Part shown: in pieces, positions 6,038 through 13,959 of the stretch
How the letters are laid out: each line of letters opens with the position of its first letter
How positions within the stretch are numbered: the first letter of the stretch is position 1
From: Chloroflexota bacterium
GTDB lineage: Bacteria; Chloroflexota; Dehalococcoidia; UBA2979
Assembly: GCA_947446155.1 (NCBI GenBank)
Contig: CANFFZ010000039.1
Span: 1 to 18,313, forward strand
DNA length: 18,313 nt
Direction of reading: 5' to 3'
The notes under the pieces: generated by a model
Told to the model about the DNA's origin: nothing
The model's database searches: none
The model's input: the letters and a program-made list of their open reading frames with translations, nothing else
Translations under genes and position numbers: made by a program

Positions 6038-7603
6038 CTAGCTGACCGGGTCGATCTGCGGCTGGTAGTAGATCTCGAAGGCGTGTTGCTCGACGGCCTC
6101 TCGCAGGTCGGCCTCCAGCGAAAGCCGGTCACGCGCGCTGTCGCTCTCCGCGGCGGTGCCCATGCGGAAGCCGTCGCCGCCCTCGTCCTTGGCGAGGTGG
6201 ATCGCGCCGTCCGCGATGCGGATGAGCGCCTCGGGGTCCTGGGCGTGCTGAGGGAACAGCGCCACACCGGCGCTCGCGGCCACCTTCAGCAAACGACCGT
6301 CGTGTGGGAACGGCTTGACGAGCGCCTGCAGGACGCGACGTGCGACGCCTTCGGCCGCCGCGGGGACCGGAAGGGCCGGCGCGAGCACGAGGAACTCGTC
6401 GCCGCCGAACCGCGCGACGACGTGTGGAGCAGGGAGGTACTCGTGCAGCCGGTCGGCCACGGCCTTCAGCAGGCGGTCGCCCGAGGCGTGGCCCAGGGTG
6501 TCGTTGACCAACTTGAACCGGTCGAGGTCGATCAGGATGACCGCCACGCACTCCTGGCCCTGACGCGCATCGAGGATCGCGCGCTGGACGTGCCGGTCGA
6601 ACAGGTCGCGACTCGGCAGGCCGGTGAGACGGTCGTAGTCGGCCATCTGCCGGATCGCGTCGCTGGCGCGGCGGGATTCGGTGAGGTCGCGCACCTCGAT
6701 CAGCACGACGGTGCCGGCGTCTTCTCGGAGCGCCGACAGCGCGATCTCCGCCTCGACAGTGGCGCCGTCGCGGTGCCGCAGACCGGTCTCGAATAGCCCC
6801 CCGCCGACATCGGCCCACGCGCGCGAGGCGACGAGGCCGGTCAACTGGTCGAGCCGCTCCGGTGCCGTCACCTGGCCGAGGTGGATCGGGACCCCGCGGC
6901 CGTAGCCGAGCATCCGCCGAAGCGAGCGGTTCACGAAGATCAGCGACCCGTCGTGGTCGACGAGCATGATGCCGTTTTGCGCGGCCTCCAGGGAGCGGCG
7001 GAGGCGCTCCTCCGAGGCACGGAGCGCGGCCTGCGCTTCCTGCTGATCACCGGGGTCGCGGAGGACACCTCGAATGCTGAGGAGGTTGCCCTCGCTGTCG
7101 CGCACGGCGCGGATGAGGGCGATCTGGTGGATAGCCTCGCCGTTGGCGTGGATCCACCGCCCGCTCCAGGTGCCGGAATCGCCCGGTAGGGCAGCGCCGT
7201 CAAGGAACGGGACGGGGTCCGGGCTGATCTCGCAGATCAGGCGGCCATTCAGATCCTCCGGAGCGCGTCCCAGGATCGATCGGGATGCGCGCGACACACC
7301 GACGATGCGTCCTGACGCTGCGATCTCGAACATCATGTCCGGGAGTTCGCGGCTGACCATGCGCGCCCAGCCATCGAGGAGCCCGATCTGGCGCTTCCGG
7401 CTGACCGCACCCTGGAACGCGAGGAGCGTCGCACCGCCCGCCACGGCCAGGCCAGGAGCGGCTGCGAGCGGCGAGATCGCCCAGTTCCCCACGGACGCGA
7501 GCGCAGCCCCGGCGAACAGCAGGACGTACGTCGCAACCTCCGGCCACCGGGGGCATATCTCCGCGATCTGGCGCAGGCGTCCGAAGGCGATCGTTGGCTC
7601 CAC
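6038..7603 (-). CDS. Membrane PAS-PAS-GGDEF protein, N-terminal part of a GGDEF-EAL enzyme cut by TAG
   Basis: The first 521 codons of a c-di-GMP turnover protein. Two hydrophobic segments at about residues 23-64 form a membrane hairpin. Two PAS-like sensor modules follow (about 80-185 and 200-310, the second ending VVLIEVRDLTESRRASD). The diguanylate cyclase domain carries DRLTGLPSRDLF, LIDLDRFKLVNDTLGH and an intact GGDEF at 400-404. The inhibitory RxxD site is absent (PAPH at 391-394). The frame ends inside the start of the EAL domain at IYYQPQIDPVS-TAG, and homology resumes in the same frame as ELRAVEALLRW. Joined, the two parts make a normal 753-codon GGDEF-EAL protein. The start is GTG at 7603 with only a weak ribosome site (GGAT). 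It is divergent from the MFS gene and leads the amidase/APH group. Confidence 0.88.
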   Translation of the reverse strand: MEPTIAFGRLRQIAEICPRWPEVATYVLLFAGAALASVGNWAISPLAAAPGLAVAGGATLLAFQGAVSRKRQIGLLDGWARMVSRELPDMMFEIAASGRIVGVSRASRSILGRAPEDLNGRLICEISPDPVPFLDGAALPGDSGTWSGRWIHANGEAIHQIALIRAVRDSEGNLLSIRGVLRDPGDQQEAQAALRASEERLRRSLEAAQNGIMLVDHDGSLIFVNRSLRRMLGYGRGVPIHLGQVTAPERLDQLTGLVASRAWADVGGGLFETGLRHRDGATVEAEIALSALREDAGTVVLIEVRDLTESRRASDAIRQMADYDRLTGLPSRDLFDRHVQRAILDARQGQECVAVILIDLDRFKLVNDTLGHASGDRLLKAVADRLHEYLPAPHVVARFGGDEFLVLAPALPVPAAAEGVARRVLQALVKPFPHDGRLLKVAASAGVALFPQHAQDPEALIRIADGAIHLAKDEGGDGFRMGTAAESDSARDRLSLEADLREAVEQHAFEIYYQPQIDPVS

Positions 7604-7709
7604 TCGCGATCCAGCTGTCGCATGGGTGCCGGGCAGGGGCTCCCGTCACCACTATCGGCAGACCGGCGCGAGGCTGAAGCAGGCGGCTAGCCGGTAGGCA
7701 GGGCAGCGG

Positions 7710-7715
7710 TACGAT
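7710..7715 (+). promoter_or_regulatory. Possible -10 element (TACGAT) for the MFS gene
   Basis: TACGAT fits TAnnnT and lies in the 172-base divergent gap between the GGDEF gene and the MFS gene. Transcription would start near 7722, giving a leader of about 50 bases before ATG 7776. No clear -35 box is seen, and nothing else stands out in the gap. Confidence 0.28.
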
Positions 7716-7775
7716 GCCGCCCTCGGATTCGGACAAGCAGTGCCCAGATTCGGCCCTCAGGGCACGAGGACGGCG

Positions 7776-8996
7776 ATGGCCCAGGCAGAAGCCCCGTTCC
7801 GGCTGCGCTCGCTGGGCCTGTCTGTCTACCTGCCGACGGTACTGTTCGCCATCGGTCAGGGTGCCGCGCTGCCGGTGATCCCCCTGTTTGCGAAAGACCT
7901 CGGCGCCTCGGTCGCGTTCGCCGCCACCATCGTCGGCCTGCGCGGGTGGGGCACGATGGTGTTCGACCTGCCGGCGGGCGCGATGATCGCGCGCTTCGGC
8001 GAGCGGCGGTCGATGCTTTTCGGCACGATCGCACTGGCAGTGATGCCATTCATCATCCTCGTCAGCCGCTCGCCAATCGTGTTCGCGGCGCTCGTGTTCG
8101 TGATGGGCTGCTCGTTTGCCATCTGGCAACTCGCACGCCTCGCCTACGTCACCGAACGGGCACCGCTCGAGGTGCGCGGACGGGCGCTGTCGCTCCTCGG
8201 CGGCACGAACCGCGTCGGCAACCTGATCGGGCCGCTGGTGGGTGGTGTGGCTGCCGAGGCCTACGGGCTGGAGACCGCCTTCTGGCTGCAGGCAGCGCTC
8301 TCCGTCGCCGCGTCGGCAGTGATGTATCTCCTCGTGCGTGCGGACGACCACGCCCCTGCCGAGATGTCCCACAGCGGTATCTACGGACGCTTCGCGACGG
8401 TGGTCGTGGAGCACCGGAAGGTGTTCCTCACGGCGGGCCTCGCCACCGTGGCGATCCAGGTGCTGCGCCGCTCCCGCGAGGCCGCGATCCCGTTGTGGGG
8501 CGACTCGATTGGCATGTCGCCGAGCCAGATCGGCTTCATCCTCAGTGGTTCGATCCTGATCGAGGTGCTGCTGTTCTACCCGACGGGGATCGTGATGGAC
8601 CGCTGGGGCCGGAAGTGGACCGGCGTGCCGTGCCTCGTGTTCATGGCGATCGGCTTGATGCTGTTCCCCTTCGCCCATTCGTTCACGGGCCTGCTGCTCG
8701 CGGGGATGGTCACCGGCCTGGGCAACGGCTTTGGCGCGGGGATTGCGATGACCCTGGGCGCCGACTTCTCCCCGGCCGTGGGACGCAACGAGTTCCTCGG
8801 TGTCTGGCGGCTGGTGGGCGACATCGGCGGGGCGGCTGGACCGATGGTGATCGGGGGCTTCGCAGGCCCGATCGGGCTCGGTGGCGCGATCGTCGCATCG
8901 GGTGGCCTCGGAGCGCTGGGCGCCATCGTGCTGATGTTCTTCGTCGCCGAACCGCTCAAGCGGAAGCGCGCCCCGGTGGAGCCGCGCCCCGGCTAG
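7776..8996 (+). CDS. Major facilitator superfamily transporter
   Basis: A 406-residue, mostly hydrophobic protein with about 12 membrane segments. The loop between helices 2 and 3 has the MFS motif A pattern, DLPAGAMIARFGERRS, and the matching loop in the second half reads YPTGIVMDRWGRK. Arg-rich cytoplasmic loops and Gly-rich helices (GNGFGAGIAMTLGADFSP) fit drug or metabolite exporters of the DHA1 type; the substrate is unknown. ATG at 7776 is preferred, with GAGGA 5 bases upstream. A GTG at 7740 would add 12 polar residues with a weaker site. The gene is divergent from the GGDEF gene and its TAG overlaps the convergent M16 gene's TAG in CTAG (8993-8996). Confidence 0.92.
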   Translation: MAQAEAPFRLRSLGLSVYLPTVLFAIGQGAALPVIPLFAKDLGASVAFAATIVGLRGWGTMVFDLPAGAMIARFGERRSMLFGTIALAVMPFIILVSRSPIVFAALVFVMGCSFAIWQLARLAYVTERAPLEVRGRALSLLGGTNRVGNLIGPLVGGVAAEAYGLETAFWLQAALSVAASAVMYLLVRADDHAPAEMSHSGIYGRFATVVVEHRKVFLTAGLATVAIQVLRRSREAAIPLWGDSIGMSPSQIGFILSGSILIEVLLFYPTGIVMDRWGRKWTGVPCLVFMAIGLMLFPFAHSFTGLLLAGMVTGLGNGFGAGIAMTLGADFSPAVGRNEFLGVWRLVGDIGGAAGPMVIGGFAGPIGLGGAIVASGGLGALGAIVLMFFVAEPLKRKRAPVEPRPG

Positions 8997-10330
8997 CCCT
9001 CGACGACGACCCCGAACCGACCGAGGTCACCGCGCACCGCCTCGGCGTCGCCCACCGCGACAATCGTCAGGCGCTCCGGACGCAGATAGTCGCGCGTCAC
9101 GCGCCACACGTCGGCCGGTGTCACGCTGCGCACGCGCGCCTCGTACATCGCCGTGTAGGTGTCGTCGAGGCCGTGCAGCGCGAGGAACTCGAGGTGGTCG
9201 AGGAGTCCGTTGAACGTGGCGCCTCGGATGGCGGAGATACCAGCGACGTAATTCGTGATGCCCAGCACCTCGGCCTCGGGTGGGGCGTCGGCCCGCAGGC
9301 GGTCGATCTCCCCGAGGATCTCGTCAAGCGCTGGGGCGGTGACTGCGGTGGTGACATCGGCAGACTCGACCCAGTACGCGTCGCGCGGGCGGGTTGAGAT
9401 CTGGCTACTCGGTGAGTAGGTGTAGCCCTTCTGCTCGCGAATGTTCTGCGTGATCCGTGAATTGAACGACCCGCCGAGCAGTGAGTTGGCGACTTCGAGG
9501 GCGATGTAGTCACCGTGGCCCGGGGGCGGCACGGGGACGCCGACGCGCAACGTCGTCTGCTCCGAGCCCGGGCGCGCCACGAATCGCACAACGCGGTTTC
9601 CGCTCGCATGGGCGGGCTGCACGGGTGCCACCTCGGGTGTCGCCCAGCCCTCCGAGGCGCGCGCGGCAGCCTCGGTCACGGCACCGACATCGAACTTCCC
9701 AGCCGCCATCAGGGTGGCGCGGCCCGCCCCGGTGTGACGCTCCCAGAACGCGCGCGCGTCGGCGGCGGTGAACGCGGCGAGCGTCTCCGCCTGCGGCAGT
9801 ACCGTACCGTAGGGGTGACCGCGATAGAGCGAGGCGCGGAAGGTCGCGTGGGCCCGCCATGCAGGCTCCTGCGCCATGATTTCGGCCCAGCGCTGCTGGT
9901 CGGCGACGAGCCGCGCCGTCTCCTCCGCCGGGATGCGAGGCGTGCGCGCCAGCCCGATTAGCATCGATGCGGCCTCGGCAGCGTGCTCGGCAAGCACCTG
10001 TGTTCGCAGCACCGTGGTGTGTTCGTCACCGTCGACGTCCAGTGAGCCGCCCATCGCGGCGAGGGCATCCGCAAATGCGGCACGGTCGTGTGTAGCGCTG
10101 CCTTCGCGCAGGAAGTCGTGCAGCAGACGGTCGAGCCACGCCTGGCCGGGCTGGAGGTGTGCCGAGCCCACCTCGACGACCAGGCGCAGGGCGACGATGG
10201 GCACACTCCCGCTCTGCACGAGCGCGGTGCGCATCCCTGAGGGCAGCACCTCGCGCCGTCGGGGGGCCAGCACCGTGGGACGCGGCGTGCCGAGGGTCGG
10301 GCGCGGCGGGAGTGTGGCCTCGATGGTCAC
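8993..10330 (-). CDS. M16-family peptidase-like subunit lacking the zinc motif
   Basis: A 445-residue M16 (pitrilysin/processing peptidase) homologue. The HxxEH zinc site is replaced at the corresponding place by LDRLLHDFLREGS (about residues 66-78), so it should not cleave by itself. It does keep the C-terminal substrate-binding R/Y signature: SFNSRITQNIREQKGYTYS, with Arg292 and Tyr303/305. This is the division of labour known for two-subunit M16B peptidases, where one subunit has zinc and the other the R/Y pair. The start is GTG at 10330, overlapping the upstream M16 gene's TGA as GTGA, with GAGG 7 bases ahead. No signal peptide is evident. It likely forms a heterodimer with the product of 10327-11667. 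Confidence 0.9.
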   Translation of the reverse strand: MTIEATLPPRPTLGTPRPTVLAPRRREVLPSGMRTALVQSGSVPIVALRLVVEVGSAHLQPGQAWLDRLLHDFLREGSATHDRAAFADALAAMGGSLDVDGDEHTTVLRTQVLAEHAAEAASMLIGLARTPRIPAEETARLVADQQRWAEIMAQEPAWRAHATFRASLYRGHPYGTVLPQAETLAAFTAADARAFWERHTGAGRATLMAAGKFDVGAVTEAAARASEGWATPEVAPVQPAHASGNRVVRFVARPGSEQTTLRVGVPVPPPGHGDYIALEVANSLLGGSFNSRITQNIREQKGYTYSPSSQISTRPRDAYWVESADVTTAVTAPALDEILGEIDRLRADAPPEAEVLGITNYVAGISAIRGATFNGLLDHLEFLALHGLDDTYTAMYEARVRSVTPADVWRVTRDYLRPERLTIVAVGDAEAVRGDLGRFGVVVEG

Positions 10331-11667
10331 GAATCTGCCTCGCCCTCGGCGGCCACCGCGGCTCCGGCGTGGAGTTCGAGGATCACGCGGTTCTCCCGCT
10401 TCAGATAGTCGCGGGCCACCTGCGCTACGAGTTCCGGCGTGACGGCGGCGAAGCGAGCATCGAGGTCGTTCACGCGGCTCGCGTCGCCTTCGATCAGTTC
10501 GAAGGAAGCAAGGAGGTCGGCGAGGCCGAAGCCGGGGATGTACCCGGCGATGGTGCTGAAGAGCGACGCGCGCGCCTTCGTCCGCGACCGTGCGAGCGCT
10601 CCTGCGTCCAGGCCATGCTCGCGGACGCCCTCCATCACCGCGTCGAACGCTTCGAGGATGGCGTCAGCGGTGACCTCGGCGTCGTGGACGAGCGTGACGC
10701 ACCACAGCAACGGCGTCCGCGCGTTGTGCATGTGACCGAGGAAGTTGATCCCACCGTCGACCTCCGAGGCGTACCCACGTTTCGAGACGAGTTCGGCGTG
10801 CAGCAGCGCATCGTCGCCCTCGGCGAGCGCCTCGTGCAGCAGTCCCAGCGCGTAGTACTCGGGCGTCCCGGCCGGCGGCGTGTGGTAGGCGATCGCGATC
10901 GCTGGTGTCGGCGCGAGCGGGTCGACGCGGGTGAAGCGCTTCTCCTCTTCCTGCGGCGGCTCATCGATCTCGGCCTGAGGGGGTGCCAGCGCGGCGGGGA
11001 TGCCCTCGAAGTAGCGCTGTGCCATCTCGAAGACCTCGGCTGGCTCGGCATCGCCTACGACCACCAGTGCGGCGTTCGCGGGCGAGTAGTACGCGTCGAA
11101 GAAGGCGCGGACGTCCGCCATCGAGGCGGCATCGAGGTCGACCATGTCGCCATAGCCGTTGTGGGCGTTGTGCCAGTTCGTGTAGGCGCGCTCCTGCATG
11201 TCGATCCAGGGGAACGAGCCATACGGGCGGTTGAGGACGTTCACGCGGATCTCGTTCTTCACGACGTCGCGCTGGTTGTCCAGTTCTGCCTGCGTGATCA
11301 CCGGGCCGCGCATCCGGTCGGCTTCCATCCACAGCGCCAGTTCGAGGGTGTGTGAGGGCATCACCTCGAAGTAGTTCGTGAAGTCGGTGCGAGTGGAGCC
11401 GTTGAGCAGCCCGCCGTTCGCCTGTACGAGGCCCACGAGTTCCATCTTCGCCATCTGCGGCGACCCCTGGAACATCAGGTGCTCAAACAAATGCGCGAAC
11501 CCCGTCCGCCCACGCGGTTCGAGGCGCATCCCCACGCCGTAGTAGACAGCGACACAGACCACCGGCGCGCTGTGCTCGGCGGACACCACCACGCGCAGCC
11601 CGTTCGCGAGCGTCATCCGCGCGACGGGCACCTGGAACGAGGCGGCGGTGTCGAGGCCTGAGGTCAC
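10327..11667 (-). CDS. M16-family zinc metallopeptidase, catalytic subunit
   Basis: A 446-residue zinc peptidase of the M16B type. The inverted zinc motif is intact as HLFEH (His59, Glu62, His63) inside TGFAHLFEHLMFQGS, and the distal zinc ligand is Glu139 in DVVKNEIRVN, at the family spacing. The NYFEVMPSHTLELALWMEADRM segment is also typical. These enzymes close as a clamshell around short unfolded peptides; the physiological substrate is unknown. GTG at 11667 is well supported by GAGGAG 5 bases upstream. No export signal is visible, so cytosolic action is likely. It is the first gene of a two-gene operon and overlaps the inactive partner by 4 bases. Confidence 0.94.
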   Translation of the reverse strand: MTSGLDTAASFQVPVARMTLANGLRVVVSAEHSAPVVCVAVYYGVGMRLEPRGRTGFAHLFEHLMFQGSPQMAKMELVGLVQANGGLLNGSTRTDFTNYFEVMPSHTLELALWMEADRMRGPVITQAELDNQRDVVKNEIRVNVLNRPYGSFPWIDMQERAYTNWHNAHNGYGDMVDLDAASMADVRAFFDAYYSPANAALVVVGDAEPAEVFEMAQRYFEGIPAALAPPQAEIDEPPQEEEKRFTRVDPLAPTPAIAIAYHTPPAGTPEYYALGLLHEALAEGDDALLHAELVSKRGYASEVDGGINFLGHMHNARTPLLWCVTLVHDAEVTADAILEAFDAVMEGVREHGLDAGALARSRTKARASLFSTIAGYIPGFGLADLLASFELIEGDASRVNDLDARFAAVTPELVAQVARDYLKRENRVILELHAGAAVAAEGEADS

Positions 11668-11795
11668 GAGGACTCCTCGATGTGAGCCCAGCGAGGGCTC
11701 CTCGAATCTGTGCGAGGGATCGTACTGCCCTCACACGGTAGTGGTGAGGACGGTCTGGCAGCCTCGCTGACAGGATGGCCAGCCCGCCGAGCGCG

Positions 11796-11801
11796 TAGGA
11801 T
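11796..11801 (+). promoter_or_regulatory. Likely -10 element (TAGGAT), possibly leaderless
   Basis: TAGGAT ends 6 bases before the ATG at 11808. This is the spacing seen at leaderless promoters, where transcription begins at or near the start codon. The only ribosome-like sequence (GAGG) lies one base from the ATG and could not work well. No -35 box at 16-18 bases is convincing. Confidence 0.42.
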
Positions 11802-11807
11802 CGAGGC

Positions 11808-12542
11808 ATGAACTCGCTCACGCGTGCCGCCCTGCTGACGGGGATCGCCTCGGCTGCTGCGATCGCGGCGGCGACGGTCGCCCCCTGGTACTACCAGCCG
11901 AGGACACTCACCCGTGCGATGCAGAAGCGCTGGGGCTACGGCGCACTCTTCCAGGTGGACACGGACGAACCGCTATTCGCCCTGACGTTCGACGACGGCC
12001 CGCACCCCCCGTACACCGACGCCGTCCTCGATGCCCTCGCGGCGCACGACGCGAAGGCAACCTTCTTCTGCATGGGTGAGCAGATCGAGCGCCACCCCGC
12101 CACGTTCGCCCGCATCATCGCGGAGGGCCACGAGGTGGGAAACCACTTCTGGGATGACCGCGTCGGCGTCACGCTCACGGGCGATGAAACGGTCGCCTCC
12201 CTCGAACGCACTGCGGCGCTGATCGAGGACGCGAATCCCGCCCGCCTCGTCCGCCCCGCCAGCGGGTTCATCCGAGCAGAGCAGCGCCGCCTGCTGGGGG
12301 AGCGGAACTACCAAATCGTCATCGGCAGCGCGTACACTTCCGACGCTACGTACCCGCCGGCTTCCTACATGAAGTGGGCGCTGAAGCAGATGCTGGAGCC
12401 CGGACGCATCGTGATCCTGCACGACGGCCGGAAGCATCGCCAGCGCACCGTCGAGGTGCTGCCAGACGTCCTCGATGCAGCCGCCCGGCTGGGACTGCGT
12501 GCTGTTACCGTCTCGCAACTGATCGCAGCCGCGCGCCCGTAG
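11808..12542 (+). CDS. Polysaccharide deacetylase (CE4/NodB-like), membrane-anchored or secreted
   Basis: A 244-residue NodB-homology protein. An N-terminal hydrophobic segment (about residues 7-27) acts as signal or anchor, so the domain acts outside the membrane on N-acetylated glycans such as peptidoglycan. Motif 1 is TFDDGPH (Asp62 probable base, Asp63 metal). Motif 2 is GHEVGNHFWDDR: His113 is present, but the second metal histidine of the usual H-x-x-x-H is Asp117. The RPxxG motif reads VRPASG and the last motif ILHDG keeps His205. The changed metal ligand marks a divergent subgroup; activity or metal use may differ. MscL follows after 36 bases on the same strand. Confidence 0.88.
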   Translation: MNSLTRAALLTGIASAAAIAAATVAPWYYQPRTLTRAMQKRWGYGALFQVDTDEPLFALTFDDGPHPPYTDAVLDALAAHDAKATFFCMGEQIERHPATFARIIAEGHEVGNHFWDDRVGVTLTGDETVASLERTAALIEDANPARLVRPASGFIRAEQRRLLGERNYQIVIGSAYTSDATYPPASYMKWALKQMLEPGRIVILHDGRKHRQRTVEVLPDVLDAAARLGLRAVTVSQLIAAARP

Positions 12543-12578
12543 ACCCCTTCCGAGCGCGCCACTACGAAGGAGTGGGGC

Positions 12579-12983
12579 ATGCTCGCAGAGTTCAAACAGT
12601 TTCTGCTTCGGGGCAGCGTCGTTGACCTCGCCGTCGGCGTGATCATCGGCGTCGCCTTCGGCGGTGTCGTCACCGCGCTGGTCGAGGGCGTGTTCACGCC
12701 CCTGATCGCCGCGGTCGTCGGTCAGCCGGACTTCTCGTCGATTGGTTTCAATCTGAACGAGAGCCGGATCGAGGTCGGACTGCTTCTGAACGCAATCTTC
12801 TCGTTCCTGGTTGTCGCAGCGGTGGTCTTCTTCGTCATCGTCACGCCGGTGAACCGAATGACGGCGCGCGCACGCACCGAGGCCCCCGCGGAGCCGACGC
12901 TGAAGAAGTGTCCCGAGTGCCTGATGGACGTCCCGCGCGCCGCGAAGCGCTGCGGCCACTGCACGAGCCCGCTCGCCGCCTAA
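12579..12983 (+). CDS. mscL: Large-conductance mechanosensitive channel MscL
   Basis: A 134-residue MscL, which opens a wide pore in the cytoplasmic membrane under osmotic downshock. The N-terminal amphipathic helix and first pore helix are clear (FKQFLLRGSVVDLAVGVIIG, residues 5-24). A second membrane helix follows (about 67-92: VGLLLNAIFSFLVVAAVVFF), then the VNRM bundle region. The C-terminus carries a four-cysteine ribbon, CPECLMDVPRAAKRCGHC, likely a small zinc-binding knuckle; this tail occurs in some Gram-positive and Chloroflexota MscL proteins. AGGAG stands about 6 bases before ATG. The gene follows the deacetylase closely and may share its transcript. Confidence 0.95.
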   Translation: MLAEFKQFLLRGSVVDLAVGVIIGVAFGGVVTALVEGVFTPLIAAVVGQPDFSSIGFNLNESRIEVGLLLNAIFSFLVVAAVVFFVIVTPVNRMTARARTEAPAEPTLKKCPECLMDVPRAAKRCGHCTSPLAA

Positions 12984-12991
12984 CTGACGCC

Positions 12992-13885
12992 TCAGCGCGC
13001 CAGCACGGCCTTCAAGGCGGCCTCGACCTCTTCGCGGGCTGCGTACGCCTCGAAGCGTGCGGCCACGCGCCCATTTGACGCGACCACGAAGGTCCACTCG
13101 TCGGTGCTGAGGCCCCATTCGGCGAGGAGAGGCGAGCGGCGGGCGCGTGACAGATCGCCCTTGATCTCGTGCGGGTTGTCGTAGATGTCGACGTGGATGA
13201 ACTCCGCCCGCCCGGTGTACTGCTTCGCGAGTGCGCCGAGGTCCTCGACCTGCGGCCCGCAGAGCGGTGTCGTGCAGAACGCCGGCGAGGCGAAGACCAC
13301 CACGAACGGCCGTCCGGCAGCGAGCGCATCCGCGATGCGTGCCCGGTACAGCGCTGGATCGGCCTCGATGGAGGTCGTCAGTTCGGTGAGCGCACCGACG
13401 TCCGAGGCGATTCGATTGCGACTGGCGGGCGCCCGATCACCGATGGCAGGCGATCTGGGCTTTGCGGCGACCTGCACAGGGAACGTCAGGCGCGTCGCCT
13501 TCCCGTTGACAGGTACGGCGATATCGAGGGTGTAGTCGCCAGCCTTCGCGAAGGTCGCCTGCGTGACGTAGACGCCTCGGGTACCTGCGGGGAAGGGGTG
13601 ATAGCGAGCGGTGAGTGTCTGGCGGTCGTTGCTCTTGCGCACGACTACCTCGAGAGCCGGTTCGCGCACCAGCGCATCTCGCGCGGTGATGGCGAAGGCG
13701 ATCCGCTGCACACCAGTACCGAGGTCCGGCGTGCCGAAGAGGACGTCCAGGCCGCTCGCCTCGTCGCGGTACATCGGAAAGCCGCCGGAGAACGGGTCTT
13801 GCACGCGCTTCATCGTGTCGCCGCCGCACGCCGCGAGGAGCGCGACGAACGTGGCGACGAGGAGCATGGCAGGGCGGTGCGGCAC
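12992..13885 (-). CDS. Lipoprotein with C-terminal thioredoxin-like domain
   Basis: A 297-residue predicted lipoprotein. The signal peptide ends in the lipobox LAAC (Cys20), so it should be anchored on the outer face of the membrane. Residues about 40-140 form a beta-rich, probably Ig-like domain (repeated strands, GDYTLDIAVPVNGKATRLTFPVQV). Residues about 147-297 look like a thioredoxin/SCO-like fold: GRPFVVVFASPAFCTTPLCGPQVEDL has Cys204 and Cys209 in a CxxxxC arrangement, followed by a VDIYDN strand and a WTFVVASNGRVAARFEA strand. The role may be extracytoplasmic thiol or copper chemistry; the CxxxxC spacing is not the CxxC of normal thioredoxins. GTG at 13885 is chosen because GAGG lies 6 bases upstream; ATG at 13867 has a poor site. 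It is convergent with mscL and divergent from the ROK gene. Confidence 0.83.
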   Translation of the reverse strand: MPHRPAMLLVATFVALLAACGGDTMKRVQDPFSGGFPMYRDEASGLDVLFGTPDLGTGVQRIAFAITARDALVREPALEVVVRKSNDRQTLTARYHPFPAGTRGVYVTQATFAKAGDYTLDIAVPVNGKATRLTFPVQVAAKPRSPAIGDRAPASRNRIASDVGALTELTTSIEADPALYRARIADALAAGRPFVVVFASPAFCTTPLCGPQVEDLGALAKQYTGRAEFIHVDIYDNPHEIKGDLSRARRSPLLAEWGLSTDEWTFVVASNGRVAARFEAYAAREEVEAALKAVLAR

Positions 13886-13932
13886 GGCGTCCTCAATCGG
13901 CGGTGGGAAGGCAATCGTACCGCGCCGGGCGT

Positions 13933-13938
13933 TACGCT
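13933..13938 (+). promoter_or_regulatory. Possible -10 element (TACGCT) for the ROK gene
   Basis: TACGCT fits the TAnnnT pattern and lies in the 74-base divergent gap before the ROK start at 13960, leaving a short leader that includes the GGGGAGGG ribosome site. No -35 box is clear. Confidence 0.3.
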
Positions 13939-13959
13939 CCTCCGGTTGGGGAGGGCTCG

